Below are positions 18,682-28,302 of a DNA stretch of 64,000 bases, one piece after another. The translations under genes were made by a program, and so were the position numbers. Location: positions 372,001 through 436,000 of the forward strand of contig NZ_VWWJ01000003.1 of NCBI RefSeq assembly GCF_011753055.1, in the 5' to 3' direction. Source of the DNA: Burkholderia sp. Ax-1719. Its GTDB lineage: Bacteria; Pseudomonadota; Gammaproteobacteria; Burkholderiales; Burkholderiaceae. How positions within the stretch are numbered: the first letter of the stretch is position 1; each line of letters starts with the position of its first letter. The notes below the pieces were generated by a model. It searched no databases. It saw only the letters and a program-made list of their open reading frames with translations, and was not told the origin of the DNA.

Positions 18682-19782
18682 TCAGACGTCGCTGGCCGCG
18701 ATCTTCGGCGTGTTCACGACAACATCGCCATTCTGCGCGCGATGACGCATGGCGTGATCGATCAGCACGAGTGCGAGCATGGCTTCGGCGATCGGCGTGG
18801 CGCGAATGCCCACGCACGGGTCGTGACGGCCGAAGGTTTCGACCACGGCCGGCTCGCCGGCCTTGTCGATCGAGCGGCGCGGCGTGCGGATGCTCGAAGT
18901 CGGCTTGATCGCGATCGACACGGTGATGTCCTGCCCCGTCGAAATCCCGCCGAGAATGCCGCCAGCGTGATTGCCGTGGAAACCGTTGGGCGTGAGTTCG
19001 TCGCCGTGGGTCGAGCCGCGTTGCGCGACGCTCGCGAAACCCGCGCCAATCTCCACGCCTTTGACGGCGTTGATGCCCATCATGGCGTGCGCGATGTCGG
19101 CGTCCAGGCGGTCGAACAGCGGCTCGCCCCAGCCTACCGGCGCGCCGCTCGCGACCACGTTGATGCGCGCCCCGATCGAGTCGCCGTCCTTGCGCAAGGC
19201 GTCCATGTAGTCTTCGAGCTGCGGCACGACATCGGCGTTGGCGGCAAAGAACGGGTTCTCATGCACGTGCTGCCAGTCGACGAACGGCACATCGATTTCG
19301 CCGAGCGCGCTCATGTAGCCGCGCACTTCCACGCCGAAACGCTCGCGCAACCACTTCTTCGCCACCGCGCCCGCCGCAACCGTAGGCGCAGTCAGGCGAG
19401 CCGACGAGCGACCGCCGCCGCGATAGTCGCGAATGCCGTACTTCTGCCAGTAGGTGTAATCGGCGTGACCGGGACGGAAGGTCTCGACGATGTTGCCGTA
19501 GTCCTTGCTGCGCTGGTCGGTGTTGCGGATCAGGAGCGCGATCGGCGTGCCGGTCGTGACGCCTTCGAACACGCCCGAGAGGATTTCGACCTGGTCGGCT
19601 TCCTGACGCTGCGTGACGTGGCGCGACGTGCCGGGACGGCGGCGGTCCAGATCGATCTGAATGTCGGCTTCGGTGAGCGCCATGCCGGGCGGGCAGCCGT
19701 CGATGACACAGCCGATGGCCGGACCGTGGGATTCGCCGAAGGTGGTGACGGTGAAAAGCGTACCGAGCGTGTTGCCGGACAT
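18682..19782 (-). CDS. aroC: Chorismate synthase
   Basis: Final shikimate-pathway enzyme: converts 5-enolpyruvylshikimate-3-phosphate to chorismate using reduced FMN. The 366-residue protein has the three family signatures: [18 protein letters not shown] near residue 16, a central RGGGRSSAR region near 122, and [17 protein letters not shown] near the C-terminus. It starts at ATG with [20 protein letters not shown]. It lies 120 bases downstream of the LplT-PlsC fusion on the same strand, as in related Burkholderiaceae as far as I recall. Confidence 0.98.
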   Translation of the reverse strand: MSGNTLGTLFTVTTFGESHGPAIGCVIDGCPPGMALTEADIQIDLDRRRPGTSRHVTQRQEADQVEILSGVFEGVTTGTPIALLIRNTDQRSKDYGNIVETFRPGHADYTYWQKYGIRDYRGGGRSSARLTAPTVAAGAVAKKWLRERFGVEVRGYMSALGEIDVPFVDWQHVHENPFFAANADVVPQLEDYMDALRKDGDSIGARINVVASGAPVGWGEPLFDRLDADIAHAMMGINAVKGVEIGAGFASVAQRGSTHGDELTPNGFHGNHAGGILGGISTGQDITVSIAIKPTSSIRTPRRSIDKAGEPAVVETFGRHDPCVGIRATPIAEAMLALVLIDHAMRHRAQNGDVVVNTPKIAASDV

Positions 19783-19902
19783 GGCGGTCGTCCAAAGTGA
19801 TTCGGGGAATCCAGCATTATGCCAGCCCGTGCGCCGCCGCGCCTGGGCGTCCGGAGAGTGCGCGACGCGCCACCCTTATTCACGGCGCGCTCAACGACGC
19901 TC

Positions 19903-21876
19903 CTAACGACGCTCGCCGCGCAGATCCGACACCGTGCGTTGCAGCCCTTCCACCGTCACGTCCGCGGGCGCGACCGGCTCCCCCACCGCCAGCGTGAGCC
20001 GGCTGGTCAGGCCGCGCCGGGTCGGGCGCTCCTGCCCCGACGCCGCATGCCGCGAGAACATGCTGCCCCACAAACCGCGCAGCGCCATCGGCACGACGGG
20101 CGCGGGATGGCGCTTGAGGATCTCGGTCACGCCGTGACGGAACGGATTCATCTCGCCGTCGCGCGTGATCTTGCCCTCGGGGAAGATGCACACGAGTTCG
20201 CCCTCGGCCAGCGCCGCGGCGCAGGCGTCGTAGGCCGCCGTGAGTAGCGCCGCGTCCTGATGCGCGGGCGCAATCGGAATCGCCTTCGCATGGCGGAACA
20301 CCCAGCCGAGCAGCGGCGAACGGAAGATCTGGTGATCCATCACAAAGCGGATCGGCCGCGGGCTCTCGGCCATGATCACCACGGCGTCGACAAAACTCAC
20401 GTGATTGCAGACCAGCACGGCGGGGCCTTCGGCGGGAATGCGCCCGGCGTTCACAAGCCGCACGCGGTACACCGTGTGGACCAGCACCCACGCCACGAAG
20501 CGCAGCAGGAACTCGGGCACGAGCGTGTAGATATAGGCCGCCACGACGATGTTGAGCAGCGCCGTCGTCAGGAAAATGCCCGGCACGCCCACGCCCGCCG
20601 CCGACAGCCCCATCGCCATGAGCGCCGAAGCAATCATGAACAGCGAGTTGAGAATGTTGTTGGCGGCGATGATGCGCGCGCGATGGCTGGGTGCGCTGCG
20701 GCTCTGGATCAGCGCATAAAGCGGCACGCTATAGAAGCCGCCGAACATCGCCAGCAGGAACAGATCGGCCAGCACGCGCCAGTGCGCGAGCGTGCCCACG
20801 AACTCGCCCACCGACAGCAGATGCGGCGCGGCGGGCAGCGCGTGACTCGCAAAAAACAGGTCGATGCCGAACACGCTCATGCCGATCGAGCCGAGCGGCA
20901 CAAGGCCGATTTCGATACGGCGGCGCGAGAGCTTTTCGCACATCAGCGAGCCGAAACCGATGCCGAGCGAGAACATCGCGAGCAGCAGCGTCACCACATC
21001 GGGATCGGCGGACAGCACATCCTTCGCAAAGTTGAAGAACGAGGCGAGAAAGGTCGCGCCGACGAACCACAGCCAAGAAATCCCCAGCAGGCTGAGGAAC
21101 ACCGTGCGGTTCTCGCGCGCGAGGCGCAGATTGCGCCAGGTCTCGGAAAACGGGTTCCAGTTGATGCGCAGGCCAGGCTGCAGCGACGCGCACGGCGGCA
21201 CGAAACTGCTGGCCACGCGCCCGATCAAGGCGATCGCGATGCACAGGCCGCCGAGCCACCACGCCCCGACTGGCGTGCCCGTCGCCGCGCCCGATGCCGC
21301 CTCGCTCGCGCCGATCCCAGCGGCAATCCCGCCCATGATCGTGCCGATCAGGATCGCGACGAACGTGCCCATTTCGACGAGTCCATTGCCGCCGACGAGT
21401 TCATCGTCCGAGAGTTTCTGCGGCAGATACGCGTACTTGATGGGCCCGAACACCGTGGAATGCACGCCCATCAGGAACGTGCAGAGATAGAGCAGCGGCG
21501 CGCTGTGCATCCAGAAGCCCGCCGCGCCCACCAGCATCACCGCGATCTCGAAGGTCTTGACCCAGCGCGTGAGCACGGCCTTGTCGTACTTGTCGGCGAT
21601 CTGGCCCGAGGTCGCCGACAGCAACACGAACGGCACGATGAAAATCGCCGAAATCAGGAACGCCACGGTCTTGGGGTCCACGCCCGAGAATCGCGAGGCC
21701 TGATAGGTCACGAGCGACGTGAAACCGATCTTGAAGACGTTGTCGTTCATCGCGCCCAGAAACTGCGTCCAGAAGAACGGCGCAAAACGTCGCTGGCGCA
21801 GCAGCGCGAATTGCGAGCCGTGGCCGGTTTCTTCAGCGGGCGCCGCGTGCGTGGCGTGCATCGGTCTATCGTTCAT
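19903..21876 (-). CDS. Fused LplT-like MFS transporter and PlsC-type acyltransferase
   Basis: 657 residues. The N-terminal about 430 residues form a 12-helix MFS domain with FWTQFLGAMNDNVFKIGFT, characteristic of LplT lysophospholipid flippases. The C-terminal about 190 residues are a 1-acylglycerol-3-phosphate acyltransferase domain with NHVSFVD (H492, D497) and FPEG (565-568). It should flip lysophospholipids across the inner membrane and reacylate them. E. coli uses separate LplT and Aas proteins, and Aas also has an acyl-ACP synthetase domain that is absent here; the acyl donor must then come from acyl-ACP or acyl-CoA made elsewhere. Confidence 0.9.
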   Translation of the reverse strand: MNDRPMHATHAAPAEETGHGSQFALLRQRRFAPFFWTQFLGAMNDNVFKIGFTSLVTYQASRFSGVDPKTVAFLISAIFIVPFVLLSATSGQIADKYDKAVLTRWVKTFEIAVMLVGAAGFWMHSAPLLYLCTFLMGVHSTVFGPIKYAYLPQKLSDDELVGGNGLVEMGTFVAILIGTIMGGIAAGIGASEAASGAATGTPVGAWWLGGLCIAIALIGRVASSFVPPCASLQPGLRINWNPFSETWRNLRLARENRTVFLSLLGISWLWFVGATFLASFFNFAKDVLSADPDVVTLLLAMFSLGIGFGSLMCEKLSRRRIEIGLVPLGSIGMSVFGIDLFFASHALPAAPHLLSVGEFVGTLAHWRVLADLFLLAMFGGFYSVPLYALIQSRSAPSHRARIIAANNILNSLFMIASALMAMGLSAAGVGVPGIFLTTALLNIVVAAYIYTLVPEFLLRFVAWVLVHTVYRVRLVNAGRIPAEGPAVLVCNHVSFVDAVVIMAESPRPIRFVMDHQIFRSPLLGWVFRHAKAIPIAPAHQDAALLTAAYDACAAALAEGELVCIFPEGKITRDGEMNPFRHGVTEILKRHPAPVVPMALRGLWGSMFSRHAASGQERPTRRGLTSRLTLAVGEPVAPADVTVEGLQRTVSDLRGERR

Positions 21877-21914
21877 CGGGTTATTTTTATGCGGTCGGAA
21901 TCGGTCGTCAGACG

Positions 21915-21945
21915 TGAAAAAGCGCGCCTGACGCGCGCTTTTTCA
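21915..21945 (-). terminator. Terminator of the CBS-domain gene
   Basis: TGAAAAAGCGCG (21915-21926) and CGCGCTTTTTCA (21934-21945) form a perfect 12-bp stem with a 7-base loop. Read on the minus strand it ends the CBS-domain transcript 50 bases after its stop and lies 39 bases before the next start codon. Confidence 0.75.
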
Positions 21946-21994
21946 TGCTGTTTTTTCGGGCTGCCCTGCGAAAGCCACGGCCTATGAACGGCGA

Positions 21995-22450
21995 TCAGGT
22001 CGCCGAATGACGCTCTTCTTCGGGCCAGTCGCGGATATACGCCTTGAGCAGCTTGTTTTCGAAGCCCTGCGCTTCCACCACCGCCTTCGCCACGTCGTAG
22101 AACGAGATCACGCCCATCAGCGAGCGGCTTTCCATCACGGGCAGATAGCGCACGTGATGTTCGAGCATCATGCGGCGCACTTCGTCCACTTCGGTTTCCG
22201 GCGTGCAGGTGATGGGATGGTCGTCCATCACCTTGCGGATCGTGGTGGTGCCGACGCTGCCGCCGTTGGTGCGCAGCGTCATGATGATTTCGCGGAACGT
22301 GAGCATGCCGACGAGGTCGCCATATTCCATAACCACGAGCGAGCCGATGTCGTGTTCGGCCATGGTATTGACGGCGTCGTGCAGCGCCGTGTCCGGCGTG
22401 ACGGTGTAGAGCGTATTGCCCTTGACCTTGAGAATATCGCTCACACGCAT
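21995..22450 (-). CDS. CBS-domain protein
   Basis: A 151-residue cytoplasmic protein made of two CBS repeats (about 1-60 and 72-130: ALHDAVNTMAEHDIGSLVVM, then VDEVRRMMLEHHVRYLPVME). Such stand-alone CBS pairs bind adenine nucleotides and act as energy or redox sensors, often on partner enzymes or transporters. No partner is evident next to it. Full length, with its own terminator. Confidence 0.9.
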   Translation of the reverse strand: MRVSDILKVKGNTLYTVTPDTALHDAVNTMAEHDIGSLVVMEYGDLVGMLTFREIIMTLRTNGGSVGTTTIRKVMDDHPITCTPETEVDEVRRMMLEHHVRYLPVMESRSLMGVISFYDVAKAVVEAQGFENKLLKAYIRDWPEEERHSAT

Positions 22451-22835
22451 GATGTGTCTCCGGGGAAATGCTGGTCTGGATTACGGCTATTGGGGGGAGA
22501 TGCTGAAAAGATACCTACCTGTTTTCGATCCTAGCGGAAAGGCCGTCAAAAGAAAAGGCGCAGGAAAGCGGGCCGAAAGACGCACCCAGGCCCTGAAAAG
22601 CCCGGCCAACTGGGCGCAAGCCGCAAGCTCGCCCGGCTTGCGCGATGCAGCATCGGCCATTCGGGTTATACCGGACGGCCGGGCATCAGTCCGTGCCAAA
22701 GCCCATGCCATAAGGGTTTCGGGCGTGTGCCCGGCGCTGGAACGCCACCGGCGACGCGTTTGCTGACCGCCTGGTCGGTGATACGATGCCAGCACCTTTC
22801 ACCCGTCGCCGGTTCGCGCCGGCTGTGCTGCCAGA
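22451..22835. other. Intergenic region without recognisable gene
   Basis: 385 bases between the divergently transcribed CBS-domain gene and metY. Open frames here on both strands are Arg/Ala-rich shadows without a plausible ribosome site. A short inverted repeat around GCAAGCTCGCCCGGCTTGC (about 22623-22641) is the only structure I noticed. It must hold the metY promoter, but I see no good hexamer pair and no S-box or SAH-type riboswitch. Confidence 0.5.
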
Positions 22836-24152
22836 ATGTCCGATTCCCGCTTCGACACGCTCGCGCTGCATGCCGGCGCCGCGCCCGACCCTGTCACCGG
22901 CGCCCGCGCGACGCCGATCTATCAGACCACGTCGTTCTCGTTCCGCGACACCGACCACGCCGCCGCCCTCTTCAATATGGAGCGCGCGGGCCACGTCTAC
23001 TCGCGCATCTCGAACCCCACGGTGGCCGTGTTCGAGGAGCGCGTGGCCGCGCTGGAAGGCGGCGCGGGCGCAATCGGCACCGCGAGCGGCCAGGCGGCGC
23101 TGCATCTGGCGATCGCCACGCTGATGGGCGCGGGCGCGCATATCGTCGCCTCGGCGGCGCTCTATGGCGGTTCGCATAACCTGCTCGACTACACGCTGCG
23201 CCGCTTCGGCATCGAAACAACCTTCGTGAAGCCCGGCGATCTGGACGCCTGGCGCGCGGCGCTACGTCCCAACACGCGTCTGCTGTTCGGCGAAACGCTC
23301 GGCAATCCGGGGCTCGACGTGCTGGACATCGCCGCCGTCGCGCAGATCGCGCATGAGCATCGCGTGCCGTTACTGGTTGATTCGACCTTTACCACACCGT
23401 GGCTGCTGCGCCCTTTCGAGCATGGCGCGGATTTCGTCTATCACTCGGCCACCAAATTCCTCGGCGGTCACGGCACGACCATCGGCGGCGTGCTGGTCGA
23501 CGGCGGCACGTTCGACTTCGAAGCTTCGGGGCAATTTCCGGAATTCACGCAGCCGTATGCGGGCTTTCACGGCATGGTGTTCAGCGAGGAAAGCAGCGTC
23601 GCGCCCTTCCTCTTGCGCGCGCGCCGCGAAGGTTTGCGCGACTTCGGCGCCTGCCTGCATCCGCAGGCTGCGTGGCAGTTGCTGCAGGGGATCGAAACCC
23701 TGCCGCTGCGCATGGAGCGTCATGTGGCGAACACGCGGCGCGTGGTCGAATTTCTCGCGGCGCACGAGGCCGTGGACGCAGTGGCTTATCCGGAACTCGA
23801 AAGTCACCGCGACCATGCACTTGCGAAACGTCTGCTGCCGCGCGGCGCGGGTGCCGTGTTCAGCTTCGACCTCAAGGGCGGCCGCGAGGCGGGCAAGCGC
23901 TTTATCGAATCGCTCTCGCTGTTCTCGCACCTTGCCAATGTCGGCGATGCGCGCTCGCTGGTGATTCATCCCGCGTCCACCACGCACTTCCGCATGGACG
24001 AGGCGGCGTTGAAATCCGCGGGCATCGGCGCGGGCACCATCCGGTTGTCAATCGGCCTCGAAGACCCCGACGACCTCATCGACGATCTCAAGCGCGCCCT
24101 CAAGGCCTCGCAGAAAAGCAGCAAGGCCGCGTCGGGCAAGGAGGCGTCATGA
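22836..24152 (+). CDS. metY: O-acetylhomoserine sulfhydrylase-type PLP enzyme
   Basis: Forms homocysteine from O-acetyl- (or O-succinyl-) homoserine and sulfide, in direct sulfhydrylation for methionine synthesis. The 438-residue protein is a Cys/Met-metabolism PLP enzyme: the Schiff-base lysine is K207 in SATKFLGGHG, with VYSRISNPT near 55 and PASTTHFRM near the C-terminus. The 430-residue size and GGHGTTIGGVLVDGG match MetY rather than the roughly 390-residue cystathionine lyases. Its stop overlaps the start of the next gene (ATGA). Confidence 0.9.
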   Translation: MSDSRFDTLALHAGAAPDPVTGARATPIYQTTSFSFRDTDHAAALFNMERAGHVYSRISNPTVAVFEERVAALEGGAGAIGTASGQAALHLAIATLMGAGAHIVASAALYGGSHNLLDYTLRRFGIETTFVKPGDLDAWRAALRPNTRLLFGETLGNPGLDVLDIAAVAQIAHEHRVPLLVDSTFTTPWLLRPFEHGADFVYHSATKFLGGHGTTIGGVLVDGGTFDFEASGQFPEFTQPYAGFHGMVFSEESSVAPFLLRARREGLRDFGACLHPQAAWQLLQGIETLPLRMERHVANTRRVVEFLAAHEAVDAVAYPELESHRDHALAKRLLPRGAGAVFSFDLKGGREAGKRFIESLSLFSHLANVGDARSLVIHPASTTHFRMDEAALKSAGIGAGTIRLSIGLEDPDDLIDDLKRALKASQKSSKAASGKEAS

Positions 24153-24985
24153 ACGTCGATGTCGCAGGAAACAGTGCCTACGCCTATACCGGTGGCCGCG
24201 CATTCGACCCGGCGCGCCCCACCGTCGTATTCGTGCATGGCGCGCAGCACGACCACAGTGTCTGGGGGCTGCAGTCGCGCTATTTCGCGCACCACGGCTT
24301 CAGTGTGCTGGCCGTCGATCTGCCGGGCCATATGCGCAGCGCCGGGCCCGCGCTCACGAGCATCGGCGCGCTCGCTGACTGGCTCGACGCCCTGCTTTCG
24401 GCGCTGCAGGTGGAGCAGGCAATCGTCGTGGGGCATAGCATGGGTTCGCTCGTCGCGCTGGAATTTGCGGCGCGTTATCCCGCACGCGCCAAAGCCGCCG
24501 CCCTGCTCGCCACGGCGTTTCCCATGACGGTGTCTCCGGCGCTGCTAGACGCCGCGCGCGAGCGCGAACCCGACGCCATCGAACTCGTCAACGCCTGGTC
24601 GCATTCGACGCTCGCGGCCAAACCGTCGAGTCCTGGCCCAGGTTTCTGGCTGCGCGGTATGAACCAGCGTTTGATGGAGCGCGTCGCTACCCGGGGCGAG
24701 CCACAGCTTTTTCATACCGACTTTGCGGCATGCAACGCTTACGCCGACGGCCTGACGAGCGCGGCGAAAGTGACCTGCCCGGTGCGCCTGATCGTTGGCA
24801 AACGCGACCTCATGACGCCGCCGCGCGCGAACGCCGCCATCGCCAAGGCGCTCAAGGATACGGGGGTGCGCTTCGATACGGTGTCGCTCGACGCTGGCCA
24901 CGCGCTGATGACCGAGCAACCCGACGCCACGCTCGATGCGCTTTACGATTTCGCGGTGAATGGGCCACGGGTGGGAAACGGCTGA
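24149..24985 (+). CDS. Alpha/beta-fold hydrolase coupled to metY
   Basis: 278 residues with the complete hydrolase triad: S97 in GHSMGS, D220 in GKRDLM and H251 in DAGHAL, and the oxyanion segment VFVHGAQHDHSVW. The ATG overlaps the metY stop by four bases, so the two are probably translationally coupled. It looks like a homoserine-acetyltransferase-unrelated small esterase; the reason for coupling to methionine synthesis is not known. A 9-bp hairpin lacking a T run follows at 25019-25041. Confidence 0.85.
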   Translation: MNVDVAGNSAYAYTGGRAFDPARPTVVFVHGAQHDHSVWGLQSRYFAHHGFSVLAVDLPGHMRSAGPALTSIGALADWLDALLSALQVEQAIVVGHSMGSLVALEFAARYPARAKAAALLATAFPMTVSPALLDAAREREPDAIELVNAWSHSTLAAKPSSPGPGFWLRGMNQRLMERVATRGEPQLFHTDFAACNAYADGLTSAAKVTCPVRLIVGKRDLMTPPRANAAIAKALKDTGVRFDTVSLDAGHALMTEQPDATLDALYDFAVNGPRVGNG

Positions 24986-25156
24986 GCGGGCATGCACGTA
25001 GCTGGGAATGCCGTCGAAAAGCGATGCCAGACGCATCGCTTCCACAGGCTTTTCCCGGCTTGCACGGTCGTTCGATTAGCAAGAAAATGGTTCGCACGAG
25101 CCGCTTTGCTGACCAGCCCAAGTCGCGTCCGAATCCCCCACGCGCAAGGAGGAGAC

Positions 25157-25483
25157 ATGACACACGCCACCCACACCGAGCATCAGCACTTCGCGAATTT
25201 CGCGGAGTTTTATCCGTTCTATCTGAGCGAACACAGCAACCTCATGTCGCGGCGGCTGCATTTCATCGGCTCGCTGGGCGTGATCGGCTGTATCGCCATG
25301 GCGATCGCCACGGGCATCTGGCTCTGGCTGCCCGCCGCCGTGATCTGCGGCTATGGTTTCGCCTGGATCGGTCACTACATGTTCGAGAAGAATCGCCCCG
25401 CCACCTTCCGTCACCCTATTTACAGTCTGATGGGCGACTGGGTGATGTTCTCGGATATCTGTCGCGGCAGGATCTCGCTCTAA
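25157..25483 (+). CDS. Mpo1-like (DUF962) membrane protein
   Basis: 108 residues with two or three membrane-spanning helices. It carries the histidine motifs of the Mpo1/YGL010w family: EHSNLMSRRLHFIG and WIGHYMFEKNRPATF. Yeast Mpo1 is an Fe(II) dioxygenase in alpha-oxidation of 2-hydroxy fatty acids, so this may be a bacterial lipid oxygenase, but that is inference by family. AAGGAGGAGAC precedes the ATG. It is convergent with the BrkB gene; the two ends share a GC-rich hairpin at 25523-25547. Confidence 0.85.
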   Translation: MTHATHTEHQHFANFAEFYPFYLSEHSNLMSRRLHFIGSLGVIGCIAMAIATGIWLWLPAAVICGYGFAWIGHYMFEKNRPATFRHPIYSLMGDWVMFSDICRGRISL

Positions 25484-25535
25484 CGTCGTCTGGCGACGCC
25501 CTCTCTGCGCAGCCCAAACGCGCCGGCGGCGGTCT

Positions 25536-26843
25536 TCACGCCGCCGGATGCGGCAGACCGGACGGCTGGCCGTTCGCCTCGGCCAGACGCGCCAGTTCAC
25601 GGCGCGCCGCCAGCAGCGATGCCAGCGAAACCGACAGCTTGTCGTTCTCCAGCGCAGCCAGCAGCATTCCGGCGTCGATGTCGCTCGACTTCAGTTGATA
25701 CGCCAGTTCCTTGCGGTCGATCACGAAGCGCGCGTAGATGCGCTCCACCGAAATGCGCGCCGGGTTGGCGATCAGCACGTAATGAGGCTTCGCGCCGTCG
25801 CGTTCCAGTTTCGCGATCAGTTCGTCTTCTTCGAGGCAGTTCACGAGCCGCGTCACCGTGGCGAGGTCGCGCCGCAATAGCTGGGCGATCTGCTCGGTGT
25901 TCAGACCGGGGCTGCCCGCGTCGCGCGTCTCTGCCAGGCCGCCGAGCAGTTCGAGCGCGTCCAGCAGATCGCTGCCCGGAAAACGCGGACGGTTGAAGCG
26001 CCCCGTGCGTATCTCGGGCAGAGCCGAAGTAATCATCGCTCCCACCAGGGTGATGAACCAGCTCAGATACATCCAGAGCAGGAACATCGGCGCTGCCGCA
26101 AACGCGCCGTAGACCGCCGTGTAGGTGGGAATGCGCCGCACGTAATAGCCGAAGCCGCGCTTGGCCAGTTCGAAGGCAACCGCCGCGGCAATCCCGCCGA
26201 TCACGGCATCGCGCCATTCCACGCGGCAGTTCGGCAGGTAGACATACAGCATCGTGAAAGCCAGCGCCGTGAGCGGCAGCGATGCGCCCATCAGCATCCA
26301 GTCGAACAGCATCGAGACGTGCTGCTCTGTGGCCAGCGCCAGCGAACGCGTAAAGAGATACGACGAAATCGACAGACTCACGCCAATCAGAATCGGCCCG
26401 AGCGTGAGAATCGCCCAGTACACCAGCACGCGCTGCGCGAAGGGCCGCGCCTTGCGCACGCGCCAGATCACGTTGAACGCCGATTCGACCGTCATCATCG
26501 TCATGACGGACGTGACGAACAGCACGATCATGCCCATCGTCGTGAGGCCCTTGGCCTTCGACGCGAATTGATTCAGGTACAGGAAAATCTGGCTGTTGAT
26601 CTGCGCCGGCATCAGGTGGTCGGCGAGAAAGCCCTGCAGCGAGTTCTGGAACGACGCGAAGATGGGGAACGCCGTGAAGAGCGCGAACGCGACCGTCGCG
26701 AGCGGCACGATCGCCAGCATGGTCGTAAATGTCAGGCTGCCCGCCACCTGCGGAATGCGATCTTCGCGGCTGCGCCGCGCCGCGAAGCGCGCGAGCCGCT
26801 TCACGATATCCAGATCGATCCGTACTCTCGACAACACATCCAT
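25536..26843 (-). CDS. YihY/BrkB-family inner-membrane protein
   Basis: 435 residues. Residues about 35-290 form the six-helix YihY/virulence-factor-BrkB domain (SLTFTTMLAIVPLATVAFAL, YLPNCRVEWRDAVIGG). The C-terminal about 130 residues are a soluble extension with a winged-helix look (LNTEQIAQLLRRDLATVTRL), found in the longer betaproteobacterial members. The family was once annotated as ribonuclease BN by mistake. Function is unknown. The ATG at 26843 (MDVLSRVRIDLD) is the family start; the frame is open further upstream. Confidence 0.88.
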   Translation of the reverse strand: MDVLSRVRIDLDIVKRLARFAARRSREDRIPQVAGSLTFTTMLAIVPLATVAFALFTAFPIFASFQNSLQGFLADHLMPAQINSQIFLYLNQFASKAKGLTTMGMIVLFVTSVMTMMTVESAFNVIWRVRKARPFAQRVLVYWAILTLGPILIGVSLSISSYLFTRSLALATEQHVSMLFDWMLMGASLPLTALAFTMLYVYLPNCRVEWRDAVIGGIAAAVAFELAKRGFGYYVRRIPTYTAVYGAFAAAPMFLLWMYLSWFITLVGAMITSALPEIRTGRFNRPRFPGSDLLDALELLGGLAETRDAGSPGLNTEQIAQLLRRDLATVTRLVNCLEEDELIAKLERDGAKPHYVLIANPARISVERIYARFVIDRKELAYQLKSSDIDAGMLLAALENDKLSVSLASLLAARRELARLAEANGQPSGLPHPAA

Positions 26844-26944
26844 TGTCCAGCCTTCTCCAGACAGCGCAGCGCGCCTTGCGTGGGCGCTGCGGTGGAAACC
26901 CCGTGGGCACGCAGCGAAAACCGCCTCGAACCCAGACCCTATAA

Positions 26945-28137
<1,193 letters not shown>

Positions 28138-28302
28138 AAGCGCGAATGTAAAGCCACATAGCTCGCCGCAAGGCAGGCGCGAGGCGTGTCAAACTAGGCT
28201 TTTCGCCGCCCGTCCTGCGACTCATGCAGGCACGCGCAGGAAAAGCAAACGCACTCCGCATGCCAGGCTGCAGCCATCGCACCGCCAACACCCCACCAAG
28301 CC

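Noticed and set aside
20260..21987. 575-codon frame opposite the LplT-PlsC fusion
   Set aside because: Composition is extreme (His/Arg/Glu/Gln repeats) and it is antisense to a gene with clear domains.
22487..22795. 102-codon minus-strand frame in the CBS-metY gap
   Set aside because: No ribosome site, no recognisable domain, and it overlaps the region that must contain the metY promoter.
25019..25041. Hairpin AAGCGATGC/GCATCGCTT as terminator of the metY-hydrolase pair
   Set aside because: The stem is perfect but no T run follows on the plus strand, so termination is not supported.
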